Assembly: GCA_902571055.1 (NCBI GenBank)
Contig: CACGAM010000001.1
Coordinates: 62,001 to 126,000 of the forward strand
Origin: an uncultured Pelagibacteraceae bacterium
Lineage (GTDB): Bacteria; Pseudomonadota; Alphaproteobacteria; Pelagibacterales; Pelagibacteraceae
Direction: 5' to 3'
DNA length: 64,000 bases
Part shown: positions 34,541-44,134 of the stretch, piece by piece
Layout of the letters: each line of letters starts with the position of its first letter
Numbering within the stretch: the stretch's first letter is position 1
Made by a program: the position numbers and the translations under genes
Notes under the pieces: generated by a model
What the model saw: only the letters and a program-made list of their open reading frames with translations
Databases searched by the model: none
Told to the model about the DNA's origin: nothing

Positions 34541-35263
34541 ATGTATACAGTTTTTCTAGCTGGCGGAATGGGAACAAGACTTTCAGAAGAGACCACTAAA
34601 ATCCCAAAACCGATGATTAAAATTGGAAACAAACCAATACTTTTTCATATTATGAAACATTACTCAAAAAGTAATTATAAAAAGTTTATAATTTGTGGAG
34701 GATATAAATGGAAGTATATTAAAAATTTTTTTAACAAATATAAAAATTTAGAAAAAAATGAAAAAGACTGGTTTGTTAATGTTGTTAATACTGGACTGAA
34801 AACTCAAACCGGTGCAAGAATAAAAAAAATCAAAAAATTCTTAGGTGATGAGAAAACATTTTTTATGACCTATGGAGATGGAGTTTCAAATGTTAATTTG
34901 AAAAAATTATTGAGTTTTCACAACAAACATAAAAAAATCGCAACATTGACAGCAGTCAGACCTTTACCTAGATTTGGAAATATAAAGCTTGATAAAAATA
35001 AAGTTTCAAATTTTAGCGAAAAAGATAGATTGCAAGAAGGATGGATTAACGGAGGCTTTTTTGTTTTAAATAAAGAAGTTTTTGACTACATTGATAGTAG
35101 AGAAAATTGTATTTTTGAAAGGAGCCCTCTTCAAAATTTGTCAAGAGATGGTCAATTAATGGCTTTTAAACACGAAGATTTTTGGCACCCAATGGATACA
35201 CTTAGAGATAAAAATTACCTTAATAAGATTTGCAGAAATAGAAAATTTATTTGGAAAAAATAA
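34541..35263 (+). CDS. rfbF: Glucose-1-phosphate cytidylyltransferase
   Basis: Makes CDP-glucose from CTP and glucose 1-phosphate. 240 residues. The N-terminal signature is LAGGMGTRLSEET (5-17) followed by KPMIKIGNKPILFHIMKHYS. FIICGGYKWKYIKNFF, FMTYGDGVSNVNL, WINGGFFVLNKEVFDYID and FWHPMDTLRDKNYL are all RfbF-specific blocks; RmlA-type thymidylyltransferases differ at these sites. It would feed the dehydratase at 33.5 kb, which in turn feeds the RfbH/ColD-like enzyme. Confidence 0.93.
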   Translation: MYTVFLAGGMGTRLSEETTKIPKPMIKIGNKPILFHIMKHYSKSNYKKFIICGGYKWKYIKNFFNKYKNLEKNEKDWFVNVVNTGLKTQTGARIKKIKKFLGDEKTFFMTYGDGVSNVNLKKLLSFHNKHKKIATLTAVRPLPRFGNIKLDKNKVSNFSEKDRLQEGWINGGFFVLNKEVFDYIDSRENCIFERSPLQNLSRDGQLMAFKHEDFWHPMDTLRDKNYLNKICRNRKFIWKK

Positions 35264-35272
35264 TTTTATATA

Positions 35273-36646
35273 ATGCCAGTACAAAAAAATATTTATATTA
35301 TAATTATTTCAGCGTTTTTGCTTTCGATTTTTACAAGTGTTTTAATAATAAAAAATTACGACAAATACGAAATTTCAACTGACGAAATTGAAAATCATAG
35401 AATTATTAAAGGTGATATACCAGATATTTGGATAGATGGACAAACAATTAAAAATGACCTTGAAGCGGGAAAAAATTATTTTGAATCAGGTAAAGAAATA
35501 TTTAGATCCTATTTACCTCCAAGATTAATCGCACTTTATTCATATATATTTAATTACGACTTATTTGAAGATTGGGATCAAAGAATAATAAGCAGTGACA
35601 ATTCAAAAATATTTTATTTGATTATTCAGTCCTTGCTATATTATTTTTCAATATTTATTTTTTTCAAAAAATTAATTAAATATTTTAACCCCAACATTTG
35701 TTTTTTTATAATTTTATTTTTATCTCTAGAACCCACAATATTTTTTTTTCATTCTACTTTTCACACTGAGTCAATTTTTTTTACAATGCAAATTCTAATG
35801 TTAACTCTGTTAATGGACGATATTGACAAAATTAGTAGAAGTATATTAATTGGAGTTTTACTGGGTATTATGTTTTTGCAGAAACTTGTTGCAATTTACT
35901 ATATTATTCCAATTTTTATCTACTATATTATTAAATTAAAATATAAAGCTATAATCCCTTTTTTATTTGTCTTAATTTTTTATGTTTCAATTATTGGTCT
36001 AAATGGATATGGGAATTATAAAAGAGCTGGAATTTTTTATTTTATGCCTCCATCTTCAAAAATAACACTTCATTTGTATTTTCCAAATATAATAATAAGT
36101 AAGGGAGAAAATATAAGTCCTAGTGAAGCAAAAAAGATTGTAGATACCAAAAAAATTGAGTGGATAAACAAAAACAACATAAATCTCAAAAATGAAAAAG
36201 ACAGGATTATGTATTACAATTACCTACAAGATTTTTCAATTAAAACTCTAATTAAATATCCTGTAATCTCATTTAAATATATTGCTTGGAGAACGTTGCA
36301 GACAGGAATATTAAATCCTATTTATGTTTTAGAATTTTTTTATCATGAAAACGCAAAAAAACCGGAATATTTTTTAAATAGTAATTATAAAAAAATAAAT
36401 TTACCTTTGAGAATAATTTATAGTGCTGCTTTATATACAATTGTAATAATTGGTTTCTTTTATTCTCTTAGAAGAATGTCCGTAGCTAATAATTTATTGC
36501 TAGTTTTATCCTCGGCTTATATGTTGGGTCTACTTGGTTGGGCAAATAATTCAAGATATATGGTTCCTATATTAATCTATTTCTCTATTTATTTTGGTCA
36601 TGGAGTAATTTGTATTTCGGAAAAATTGAAAAAGAGAGAGACATAA
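35273..36646 (+). CDS. Multi-pass membrane protein, possible GT-C glycosyltransferase
   Basis: 457 residues with about ten hydrophobic helices and a first helix at 7-27. After helix 1 there is a soluble stretch of about 85 residues (NYDKYEISTDEIENHRIIKGDIPDIWIDG), and a later loop (about 270-350) with NIIISKGENISPSEAKKI. The PMT/ArnT-like pattern (helical N-half with acidic loop after helix 1, FHSTFHTESIFFTMQ) suggests a lipid-linked-sugar transferase, but no family motif is certain. As last gene of the surface-sugar module it probably acts on the deoxysugar product. Confidence 0.7.
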   Translation: MPVQKNIYIIIISAFLLSIFTSVLIIKNYDKYEISTDEIENHRIIKGDIPDIWIDGQTIKNDLEAGKNYFESGKEIFRSYLPPRLIALYSYIFNYDLFEDWDQRIISSDNSKIFYLIIQSLLYYFSIFIFFKKLIKYFNPNICFFIILFLSLEPTIFFFHSTFHTESIFFTMQILMLTLLMDDIDKISRSILIGVLLGIMFLQKLVAIYYIIPIFIYYIIKLKYKAIIPFLFVLIFYVSIIGLNGYGNYKRAGIFYFMPPSSKITLHLYFPNIIISKGENISPSEAKKIVDTKKIEWINKNNINLKNEKDRIMYYNYLQDFSIKTLIKYPVISFKYIAWRTLQTGILNPIYVLEFFYHENAKKPEYFLNSNYKKINLPLRIIYSAALYTIVIIGFFYSLRRMSVANNLLLVLSSAYMLGLLGWANNSRYMVPILIYFSIYFGHGVICISEKLKKRET

Positions 36647-36715
36647 ATGACTAATTTGTCATATATCAAAATATATAAAATATTGATTTTATAAATCCTA
36701 ACTTAAATAAAAATA

Positions 36716-37090
36716 ATGCAAAATTACTTAGACCTACTTGCAAGAATTTTAGTTTCTATTTTATTTTTAATAAACGGCTATTTTAAAATAATAAACTACG
36801 AGGGAACTATAGAATGGATGGAAAGTTATAACATTGCTAGTTTTTTTTTAATTCCTGCGATAATTTTAGAGATAACTGCGCCGATATTAATAATTATAGG
36901 CTATAAAACTAAAATTGCAGCAACTTTGCTATTTTTATTCTGCTTGAGTACAGCTTTTATATTTCATCTAGATTTTTCAGATAATATGCAGGTAACTTCT
37001 TTTTTAAAAAACATTGCTTTGTCCGGAGGATTTTTATTGATTATAATAAATGGTGCTAAAAAATTTAGTTTTGATAATATGAAAAAATAA
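36716..37090 (+). CDS. DoxX-family membrane protein
   Basis: 124 residues with four hydrophobic helices. LARILVSILFLINGYFKIINYEGTIEWM is the DoxX opening, followed by FLIPAIILEITAPILIIIGYKTKIAATLLFLFCLSTAFIFH, and NIALSGGFLLIIING ends the domain. Some DoxX proteins act with oxidoreductases or thiol systems; function here is unknown. It overlaps the pirin gene by one base, and quinone oxidoreductase follows, so all three may form a small redox-stress operon (inference). Confidence 0.88.
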   Translation: MQNYLDLLARILVSILFLINGYFKIINYEGTIEWMESYNIASFFLIPAIILEITAPILIIIGYKTKIAATLLFLFCLSTAFIFHLDFSDNMQVTSFLKNIALSGGFLLIIINGAKKFSFDNMKK

Positions 37091-37926
37091 TGGAACAGAT
37101 AGAAGTAAACAAAATTATTGAGCCAATTCTTTCCTCCGACGGAGCAGGTGTAAAACTGAAGAGGAGCATAGGAGTTGAACCAAATTATTACGATCCATTT
37201 TTAATGTTAGATGAGTTTGGATCTGAAGATAAAGATGACTATATCGGTGGGTTTCCAGCTCATCCTCACAGAGGTATTGAGACTGTAACTTATATGCTTC
37301 ACGGTGAATTTGAACATGAAGATAGCACAGGTTCAAAAGGTAAGATGAAAGCTGGCGATGTTCAGTGGATGAAAACAGGGAGTGGTATCATTCACTCTGA
37401 GATGCCAGCTATGACAGGAGGTAAATTACAAGGTTTTCAATTGTGGATTAATATGCCAGCAAGTCTTAAAATGTCTAAACCTGATTATATTTATATCAAT
37501 TCAAAAGAAATGCAGCTTTATAAAGATGAAGAAAAACAAGTTAAAACTATAGCTGGTAAATTTGAAAATGCTGAGGGTCCTATCAAAGGTCACAACGTTG
37601 AACCAATTTATTTTGATGTGGAATTAAACAAAAATAAGTATTTTAATTTTTATTTACCTACAACTCATAATTCTCTTATATATTTAGTAAATGGTGAGAT
37701 AAAAATAGGAGACAAGGACCATAAAAAAGCAGATGGTTCAAATTTAATTTTGTTATCAAAAGGAGAAAAGTTAAAAGTAAAAGCCATTACAAATGCTAAG
37801 TTTTTACTAATTGCTGGAAAACCTATAAATGAAAAAATTGCTAGAGGTGGCCCGTTTGTTATGAATACAAAATCCGAGATACTTGAGGCTGTAAATGATT
37901 TTCATAATGGAACTTTTGTGAAATAA
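37090..37926 (+). CDS. Pirin-family protein (cupin)
   Basis: 278 residues, bicupin. The N-terminal cupin has the metal site FPAHPHRGIETVTYMLHGEFEHEDSTG near 56-82 (His-His-Glu-His ligands) and VQWMKTGSGIIHSEMP near 93-108, as in YhhW-type pirins that cleave quercetin in vitro. The C-terminal cupin lacks metal ligands and contains LIAGKPINEKIARGGPFVMNT, the family's late signature. Natural substrate unknown. It shares one base with doxX upstream and with the quinone oxidoreductase downstream. Confidence 0.93.
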   Translation: MEQIEVNKIIEPILSSDGAGVKLKRSIGVEPNYYDPFLMLDEFGSEDKDDYIGGFPAHPHRGIETVTYMLHGEFEHEDSTGSKGKMKAGDVQWMKTGSGIIHSEMPAMTGGKLQGFQLWINMPASLKMSKPDYIYINSKEMQLYKDEEKQVKTIAGKFENAEGPIKGHNVEPIYFDVELNKNKYFNFYLPTTHNSLIYLVNGEIKIGDKDHKKADGSNLILLSKGEKLKVKAITNAKFLLIAGKPINEKIARGGPFVMNTKSEILEAVNDFHNGTFVK

Positions 37927-38897
37927 TGCATTCAGTAGAAATTAAAAAAACTGGCGGTCCTGAAGTTCTGGAAATCAAGGATATAAAACTATCGGAACCT
38001 AATTCTGGAGAAGTTTTAATTAAACAAACAGCAATTGGCTTAAATTACATTGATACTTATCATCGTTCGGGTCTTTACCCAGTACCCCTACCTTCTGGTA
38101 TCGGGTTAGAAGGCGCTGGTATTATTGAAAAAGTTGGCCCTGAAACAAATGGTTTCAAAGAGGGTGATAAAGTTGCATATGCAGCAGCTCCAATTGGTTC
38201 CTATGCTACACACAGAATTTATCCGACTAAAAGTTTAATTAAAGTGCCAGATGGAATTGATCTTGAAATTGTAGCAGCAATAATGACAAAAGGCCTAACT
38301 ACTTTTTATCTCCTACATAAGACTTATGAAGCTAAATCTGGTGAGACAATTCTATTTCATGCAGCTGCAGGAGGAGTGGGCCAAATTTTTTGTCAATGGG
38401 CAAAGAGTTTAGGCTGCAATGTAATCGGAACAGTTGGGTCAGAGGAAAAAATTGAAGTTGCAAAAAAATTTGGATGCTCACACGTAATTAACTACAATAA
38501 AGAAGATTTTCATAAAGAAGTAATGAAAATTACTAATGATGTGGGGTTACCAGTCGTCTACGATGGAGTGGGTAAAGTTACAATGGAAAAATCACTGTTA
38601 TGTTTAAAAATGAGAGGTACATTTGTGTCATTTGGCAATGCGTCAGGAAAACTTGAACCATTAGATGTGGGAAAGTTAATTGCTCCAAAAGGTTTATTTT
38701 TAACAAGACCAAGTATAGCTCACTACACAGCAACAAGAGAAGAACTAGATGAAGCTGCATCAAAATTATTTGAAATGATTAAATCAAAAAAAGTAATTGT
38801 TGAATTATTTAAAAAATACTCTTTAAATGAGGTGATCCACGCTCATAAAGATTTAGAGAGCAGGAGGATAATTGGTCCAGCGATTATCACCCCTTGA
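37926..38897 (+). CDS. NADPH:quinone oxidoreductase (zeta-crystallin-like MDR)
   Basis: 323 residues of the zinc-free medium-chain dehydrogenase group. NYIDTYHRSGLYPVPLPSGIGLEGAGIIEKVG near 39-70 is the Qor signature; FHAAAGGVGQIFCQWAKSLGCNVIGTVGSEEK near 143-175 binds NADPH; HKDLESRRIIGPAIITP closes the protein. It probably performs reduction of quinones or enals. Cysteines for structural zinc are absent. The 3' end overlaps the convergent DUF2721 gene by 11 bp. Confidence 0.93.
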   Translation: MHSVEIKKTGGPEVLEIKDIKLSEPNSGEVLIKQTAIGLNYIDTYHRSGLYPVPLPSGIGLEGAGIIEKVGPETNGFKEGDKVAYAAAPIGSYATHRIYPTKSLIKVPDGIDLEIVAAIMTKGLTTFYLLHKTYEAKSGETILFHAAAGGVGQIFCQWAKSLGCNVIGTVGSEEKIEVAKKFGCSHVINYNKEDFHKEVMKITNDVGLPVVYDGVGKVTMEKSLLCLKMRGTFVSFGNASGKLEPLDVGKLIAPKGLFLTRPSIAHYTATREELDEAASKLFEMIKSKKVIVELFKKYSLNEVIHAHKDLESRRIIGPAIITP

Positions 38898-39294
38898 ATT
38901 TTACATCCATATCGGACAAGTGTAATTTAAGTGCCTTGGTAGATATTTGAATTTCTCTTATAAAAAAGATTATTGAAATCATCATGGATAGACAACATGA
39001 TGCGAAAATTATTCTTGCAGAAAAAACTTCATCTAAATAAAGAGCAAATACTGTACCCATATTAAATAAAAAACCAAATGCTGCAAACAATATTGAAAAT
39101 TTTAAAACACTTATTCTATTATTTAAATTGATGAGTTGGCTCTTCCATTCTGGTGGCGTATGTTTTTCAAAAACGTATTCGTCATGTATTTTTCTTATTA
39201 AGTTACTTAATGTATGAAATCTATTGCTATAAACAGCCATAATTAAAGGTATTGCTGGAAACATAAGTGCGGTTACTGTGTAGTCAATATTCAT
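38887..39294 (-). CDS. DUF2721-type membrane protein
   Basis: 135 residues with three hydrophobic segments: VTALMFPAIPLIMAVYSNRF, SVLKFSILFAAFGFLFNMGTVFALYL and ARIIFASCCLSMMISIIFFIREI. The layout (helix, a loop with LSNLIRKIHDEY and NLNNRISVLKFS, two helices, then REIQISTKALKLHL) agrees with the DUF2721 family, whose function is unknown. It is divergent from ubiA, with 50 bp between starts. Confidence 0.75.
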   Translation of the reverse strand: MNIDYTVTALMFPAIPLIMAVYSNRFHTLSNLIRKIHDEYVFEKHTPPEWKSQLINLNNRISVLKFSILFAAFGFLFNMGTVFALYLDEVFSARIIFASCCLSMMISIIFFIREIQISTKALKLHLSDMDVKFKG

Positions 39295-39344
39295 ATTGAT
39301 TCGGTTTGATAAAGTTGATTTGCTTTGTTATTTACAAATAAAAT

Positions 39345-40214
39345 ATGTCAGAAAAATTGCAAAGTTTCATAGATTTAACAAGGATAAAACGACCGATAGG
39401 TTATATGTTGTTATTTTGGCCATGCTTATGGGGTTTAACAATCGGTTACGATTTTAATAAAGATATTAATTTATTTATTTTTTACTTAATTTTATTTTTT
39501 TTGGGTTCAGTTTTAATGCGTTCAGCTGGCTGTATAATAAATGATATCGTCGATAGAAAATTTGATATTAAAGTAGAGAGGACAAAAAGTAGACCAATAG
39601 CTTCAGGTAAAGTGTCGGTTAAGGAGGGTTTACTTCTTTCATTGTTTTTATGTGTGATTGCATTAGCTGTTTTGCTGCAATTTAATAAATTTACAGTAGT
39701 TTTAGCAATAGCATCTATGCCTTTGGCGTTTACTTATCCTTATATGAAGAGGTTTACTTACTGGCCCCAACTATATTTAGGCATTACATTTAATTACGGT
39801 TTATTACTAGGATGGTCATCAATACAAAATAATATAACAATAGTTCCCTTTGTTTTCTATTTTGGGGCCATATTTTGGACATTAGGATATGACACTATTT
39901 ATGGATTTCAGGACATAAAAGATGACGAAATTATAGGAGTAAAATCTACATCAATTAAATTTAAGAATAATCCAAAAATTTTTCTCATAATATGTTATCT
40001 AATTTCTATTATTTCTTTAATTCTAACCGGTTACTTAATGAAATTTAGTTTGGTATTTTATATATTTTTATTGTTTCCGATTTTACACCTGTTTATTTAT
40101 CAAATTAAAAACCTCGACATAAATAATAATTTACAATGTTTAAAAATTTTTAAATCTAATAACTCTTTAGGAATGCTAATATTTTTAAATATTTTAATAG
40201 GAAAACTTATTTAG
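39345..40214 (+). CDS. ubiA: 4-hydroxybenzoate polyprenyltransferase
   Basis: Membrane prenyltransferase that attaches the isoprenoid tail to 4-hydroxybenzoate in ubiquinone synthesis. 289 residues, about eight to nine helices. The first Asp-rich motif is INDIVDRKFDIKVERTKSRPIASG near 65-88, the second YDTIYGFQDIKDDEIIGVKST near 183-203. The N-terminal TRIKRPIGYMLLFWPCLWGL is specific for UbiA. It starts a rightward run that continues into lipid A genes; the gap to msbA is 3 bp. Confidence 0.95.
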   Translation: MSEKLQSFIDLTRIKRPIGYMLLFWPCLWGLTIGYDFNKDINLFIFYLILFFLGSVLMRSAGCIINDIVDRKFDIKVERTKSRPIASGKVSVKEGLLLSLFLCVIALAVLLQFNKFTVVLAIASMPLAFTYPYMKRFTYWPQLYLGITFNYGLLLGWSSIQNNITIVPFVFYFGAIFWTLGYDTIYGFQDIKDDEIIGVKSTSIKFKNNPKIFLIICYLISIISLILTGYLMKFSLVFYIFLLFPILHLFIYQIKNLDINNNLQCLKIFKSNNSLGMLIFLNILIGKLI

Positions 40215-40217
40215 TTT

Positions 40218-41957
40218 ATGGAAAATAAAATAATTCTAAAAAGACTATACAATAATTATACAAAAAAGTTTTTACCTAAAATTTTATTGTCAGTATTATT
40301 CTCGTTAATCGTTGCGGGTAGTACAGCTGCTATTGCTTGGTTACTAGATCCTGCGATCAAAAAAATATTTATCGATAAAGATGAAAAATTAATTTTAATT
40401 ATACCTATAGCAATAATTTTGGCTTTTTCTTTAAAAGGAGGTTCATTATATTTAGCAAAAACAATATTAATTAGAACTGCTCAAGAAATTACGAAAATTA
40501 TTCAAATGCAAGTTATGAAGTCGCTTATAACAGCAGATACTGAGGTAATTGACAAAAAGCACACCGGTAAGTTCATTTCTCATTTAACTTTCGATGTGAC
40601 TTTAATTTCGAGACTTGTAAGTAATGTTATTTTGAATTTAACAAAAGACAGTTTTACTCTCATAGGACTTTTAATTGTGATGTTTTATCAAAACTGGAAG
40701 CTTGCTTTTTTTGCAATTATTATGATCCCTTTAGCAACTATTGCTGCACGTTCGCTTGGTAAAAGGATAGGTAAAGTCACAGTTGAGGCGGCTGATAGAA
40801 CAGGAGAACTTAGTACCTATTTAATAGAAATATTTAAAAATCATAAGATGATAAAAATTTTTCAAAAGGAAAAATACGAATTCGGTAGAACAGAAAAATT
40901 TATAAATAATCTTAAAGACAAAGTAGTAAAAATAGAGACTGTTTTAGTAAGAGCCTCGCCAATTATGGAAACACTTACTGGTTTAATGATTGCACTTTTA
41001 ATTTTCTATTCTGGAAAACTGATAATGAACGGAGAGCTTGGTTTAAATAATTTCTTTTCTTTTTTAGCTGCTATGATGCTTGCTTATCAACCAGTAAGAT
41101 CTTTGGCAACTTTAAACATGAGTTTAAATCAGGGACTTGCCGCAGCAAAAAGAATTTTGCCATTAATTGACACTGAAAATAAAATTAAAGAATTAGAAAA
41201 TGCAAAAGAATTAAAAATAAGTAAAGGTGAAATTAGATTTGAGAAAGTAAATTTTAAATATAATAAAGATGAAGGAGAAGTTTTAAATGATGTTGATATT
41301 TTTATAGAGGGAGGTGAGATGACTTCATTAGTTGGTCATAGTGGCGCTGGTAAATCATCTTTATTAAACTTAATCCCAAGATTTTATGACAGAGATAATG
41401 GTGATATTAAAATAGATGAGCAATCAATTTACAAAACTAAAATAAGATCACTAAGATCAAATATTTCATTAGTCGCACAGGACATAACACTTTTTGACGA
41501 TACTATCAGGAATAATATATTATACGCTAACCCTGTTGCTTCAAATGAAGAACTAAATGAAGCAGTAGAATTTTCTTACTCAAAAGAATTTATTGAAAAA
41601 TTACCTAACAAATTTGAGACTTTAATTGGAGAAAATGGAGTAAGACTATCAGGTGGTGAAAAGCAAAGAATATCTATTGCAAGAGCGATGCTGAAGAGGA
41701 GTTCAATTATTCTATTGGATGAAGCAACATCATCTCTGGATTCAGATACAGAGACAAAAATTCAAGAAGCTATTAAAGTTTTAACAAATAATAAAACTAC
41801 AATTGTTATTGCCCATCGATTATCAACCATAAAAAATTCAAAAAAAATATATGTTATAGATCACGGTAAGATTGTTGCAGACGGAAATCATGAGCATCTT
41901 CTAAAAAATTCTAAAATTTATAAAAATTTCTACGAGAAACAATTAAGAAAAGATTAA
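40218..41957 (+). CDS. msbA: Lipid A export ABC transporter, MsbA-like
   Basis: Half-transporter of 579 residues that flips lipid A-core across the inner membrane. The N-terminal half is a six-helix exporter domain. The ATPase half has Walker A GHSGAGKSSLL near 375, the Q-loop LVAQDITLFDD, the signature VRLSGGEKQR near 477 and Walker B SIILLDEATSSLDS near 495, then the H-loop IAHRLSTI. The adjacent waaA, lpxK and lpxL-like genes support lipid A as the substrate. Confidence 0.92.
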   Translation: MENKIILKRLYNNYTKKFLPKILLSVLFSLIVAGSTAAIAWLLDPAIKKIFIDKDEKLILIIPIAIILAFSLKGGSLYLAKTILIRTAQEITKIIQMQVMKSLITADTEVIDKKHTGKFISHLTFDVTLISRLVSNVILNLTKDSFTLIGLLIVMFYQNWKLAFFAIIMIPLATIAARSLGKRIGKVTVEAADRTGELSTYLIEIFKNHKMIKIFQKEKYEFGRTEKFINNLKDKVVKIETVLVRASPIMETLTGLMIALLIFYSGKLIMNGELGLNNFFSFLAAMMLAYQPVRSLATLNMSLNQGLAAAKRILPLIDTENKIKELENAKELKISKGEIRFEKVNFKYNKDEGEVLNDVDIFIEGGEMTSLVGHSGAGKSSLLNLIPRFYDRDNGDIKIDEQSIYKTKIRSLRSNISLVAQDITLFDDTIRNNILYANPVASNEELNEAVEFSYSKEFIEKLPNKFETLIGENGVRLSGGEKQRISIARAMLKRSSIILLDEATSSLDSDTETKIQEAIKVLTNNKTTIVIAHRLSTIKNSKKIYVIDHGKIVADGNHEHLLKNSKIYKNFYEKQLRKD

Positions 41958-43208
41958 ATGTTTTTTTTGTATAGATTAATAATAAATACTATTTTAATTT
42001 TATCACCAATTATAATTATTTTTCGAATTCTCAAGAACAAGGAGGATCCTAGTAGATTTATAGAAAAATTAGGTATATTTGAAAAAAAAAGTATTAAAGG
42101 TAAACTTATTTGGTTTCATGGCTCGAGTGTGGGGGAAATTTTAAGTATAATTCCTTTAGTTGAAAAATTTGAAAAAAATAAAAATATAAAAAATATTCTA
42201 ATTACATCTAATACTTTTAGCTCATCAAAAGTGTTAAAAAAGTTTAGACTTAAAAAGACTATTCACCAATTTCTACCAATAGACTCTAGGATATTAGTTA
42301 AAAAATTTTTATCTAATTGGGAACCTTCAGCGGCAATTTTTATAGAATCAGAAATTTGGCCAAACTTCATTCATGAAATTAAGCGAAAAAGAATACCATT
42401 AATTTTAATAAACGCCAGAATGACTAAAAAAACTTTTTTAAAGTGGAATAGTTTGAAAAATTTTTCAAAATCAATTTTTAATAAGTTTAATTTAAACTTA
42501 TCTCAAAATAAAGAGACTATGTTTTTTTTAAAAAAACTAGGATCTAAAAACATTAAAAACTTTGGGAATTTAAAATTCTCAGAAAATAAATCAATTAAAG
42601 ATAATAATATTAAATCTAAAAAATTATTAAAATTTTTTAAATCGAAAAATTTTGTATTTGGAGGAATAAGTACACATTCTGGAGAAGAAGAATTTTGTGG
42701 TAAAATACAAACACTTATAAAGTATAAAATTAAAAATAGTTTAACCGTCATTATTCCACGACATATCGATAGATGTGCAGATATAATTATGCGTTTGCAG
42801 AATTTAGGATTAAAAGTACATCTTCACAGTGACAAGTCGAACATAGATAAAAAAACAGATATTTATCTTGTAGATAGCTTTGGTGAAACAAATTCGTTTA
42901 TAAATCAATGTAATATTGTATTTTTAGGTGGTTCTATGATTAAGCGCGGAGGACAAAATCCATTAGAGGCTGTAAGGTTAAAATGTAAGGTTTTACATGG
43001 ACCTTATACTTATAATTTTAGTGAGGTATATGCTTTGTTGAAAAATCTTAATTTGTGTTTTTTAGTTAGGCATCCAAATGAAGTAATAAATCATCTAAAT
43101 TTCACAAAAAACAAAAAAAACAAAATAAATAAAAATTTTATCAATTTGAATTCTTTAGGTAAAAAAATTCTTAAGGACAATTATAATGAAGTATTAAAAT
43201 ATATTTAA
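41958..43208 (+). CDS. waaA: 3-deoxy-D-manno-octulosonic acid transferase
   Basis: GT-B glycosyltransferase that adds Kdo to lipid IVA. 416 residues. One N-terminal membrane anchor (LIINTILILSPIIIIFRIL), then LIWFHGSSVGEILSIIPLVEKF with the catalytic-region Glu near 60, IFIESEIWPNFIHEIKRKRIPLILINARMTKK near 127, FVFGGISTHSGEEE near 233, and the Kdo-donor block GGSMIKRGGQNPLEAV near 325. All are typical of KdtA. It abuts msbA and shares one base with lpxK. Confidence 0.95.
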   Translation: MFFLYRLIINTILILSPIIIIFRILKNKEDPSRFIEKLGIFEKKSIKGKLIWFHGSSVGEILSIIPLVEKFEKNKNIKNILITSNTFSSSKVLKKFRLKKTIHQFLPIDSRILVKKFLSNWEPSAAIFIESEIWPNFIHEIKRKRIPLILINARMTKKTFLKWNSLKNFSKSIFNKFNLNLSQNKETMFFLKKLGSKNIKNFGNLKFSENKSIKDNNIKSKKLLKFFKSKNFVFGGISTHSGEEEFCGKIQTLIKYKIKNSLTVIIPRHIDRCADIIMRLQNLGLKVHLHSDKSNIDKKTDIYLVDSFGETNSFINQCNIVFLGGSMIKRGGQNPLEAVRLKCKVLHGPYTYNFSEVYALLKNLNLCFLVRHPNEVINHLNFTKNKKNKINKNFINLNSLGKKILKDNYNEVLKYI

Positions 43209-44134
43209 TGCAATTTAAAAAACCTAAATTTTGGGATAAAAACAGGCAAACAATATTTTCACTAATTTTATTTCCTTTAAGTATAATTGTATATTTTGTC
43301 GCAAAATTAAAACGTTTAAAAAAAGGAAAAAAGTTTAAATTTCCAATTATATGCATAGGAAATGTTTATTTAGGTGGCACTGGAAAAACTCCTATTTCAA
43401 TAGAAATATTTAAAATTTTAAGCTCGATTAATAAAAAACCCGTTTTTATTAAAAAGTTTTATCCATATATTCATGACGAAATAAATATTCTCAATAAAAT
43501 TGGTCCAGTAATTTCTGAAAAAAGTAGGATTAAATCTTTAAAAAGTCTAGATAATTCAAATTACGAAGTTGCTTTACTAGATGACGGGTTTCAAGATACA
43601 AAATTTTTAAAAGATTTATCCATTGTTTGCTTTAATGAAAATAATTGGATTGGAAACGGTAATATAATTCCCTCGGGCCCGTTGAGAGAGTCATTAGATG
43701 CTTTAAAATATGCAGACTGTATAATGATAAAAGGCAAAAAAGATCAAAAAAAAGAGAGACAATTATTAAATTATAATAAAAACTTACAGTTTTTTTATTT
43801 TGATTATAATATTGAAATTGATAATTCAATTAGAGAAAAAAAATTTGTAACTTTTGCAGGAATTGGCAACCCAGAAAGTTTTTTTGAATTGCTTACAAGA
43901 AACAATTTAAATGTGATAAAAAAAATTATTTTTCCTGATCATCATAAATTTACAAATAATGATTTAGATAAAATTATAAATTTTGCTAACGAAAATAATG
44001 CAATAATATTAACAACAGAAAAAGACTATGAAAGAATTGAGCATAAATATAAATCATTAATTTATTTCACAAAATTAAGTGTCAAAATTGAAAAATTAGA
44101 TGTCTTTAAAAATTTAATAAAGGAGAAAATATGA
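43208..44134 (+). CDS. lpxK: Tetraacyldisaccharide 4'-kinase
   Basis: Phosphorylates the 4' position of the lipid A precursor. 308 residues, slightly short. N-terminal membrane-associated helix (IFSLILFPLSIIVYFVAKL), then the P-loop ICIGNVYLGGTGKTPISIEIF near 49-69, ALLDDGFQDTKFLKD near 121, PSGPLRESLDALKYADCIMIKG near 155, and FAGIGNPESFFELL near 215 plus FPDHHKFTNND near 240. It overlaps the acyltransferase gene by 4 bp. Confidence 0.95.
   Translation: MQFKKPKFWDKNRQTIFSLILFPLSIIVYFVAKLKRLKKGKKFKFPIICIGNVYLGGTGKTPISIEIFKILSSINKKPVFIKKFYPYIHDEINILNKIGPVISEKSRIKSLKSLDNSNYEVALLDDGFQDTKFLKDLSIVCFNENNWIGNGNIIPSGPLRESLDALKYADCIMIKGKKDQKKERQLLNYNKNLQFFYFDYNIEIDNSIREKKFVTFAGIGNPESFFELLTRNNLNVIKKIIFPDHHKFTNNDLDKIINFANENNAIILTTEKDYERIEHKYKSLIYFTKLSVKIEKLDVFKNLIKEKI

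Noticed and set aside
36647-36715. Possible terminator after the surface-sugar module
   Set aside because: ATGAC-TAATTT-GTCAT is a weak 5-bp stem with no T tract; not enough to call.
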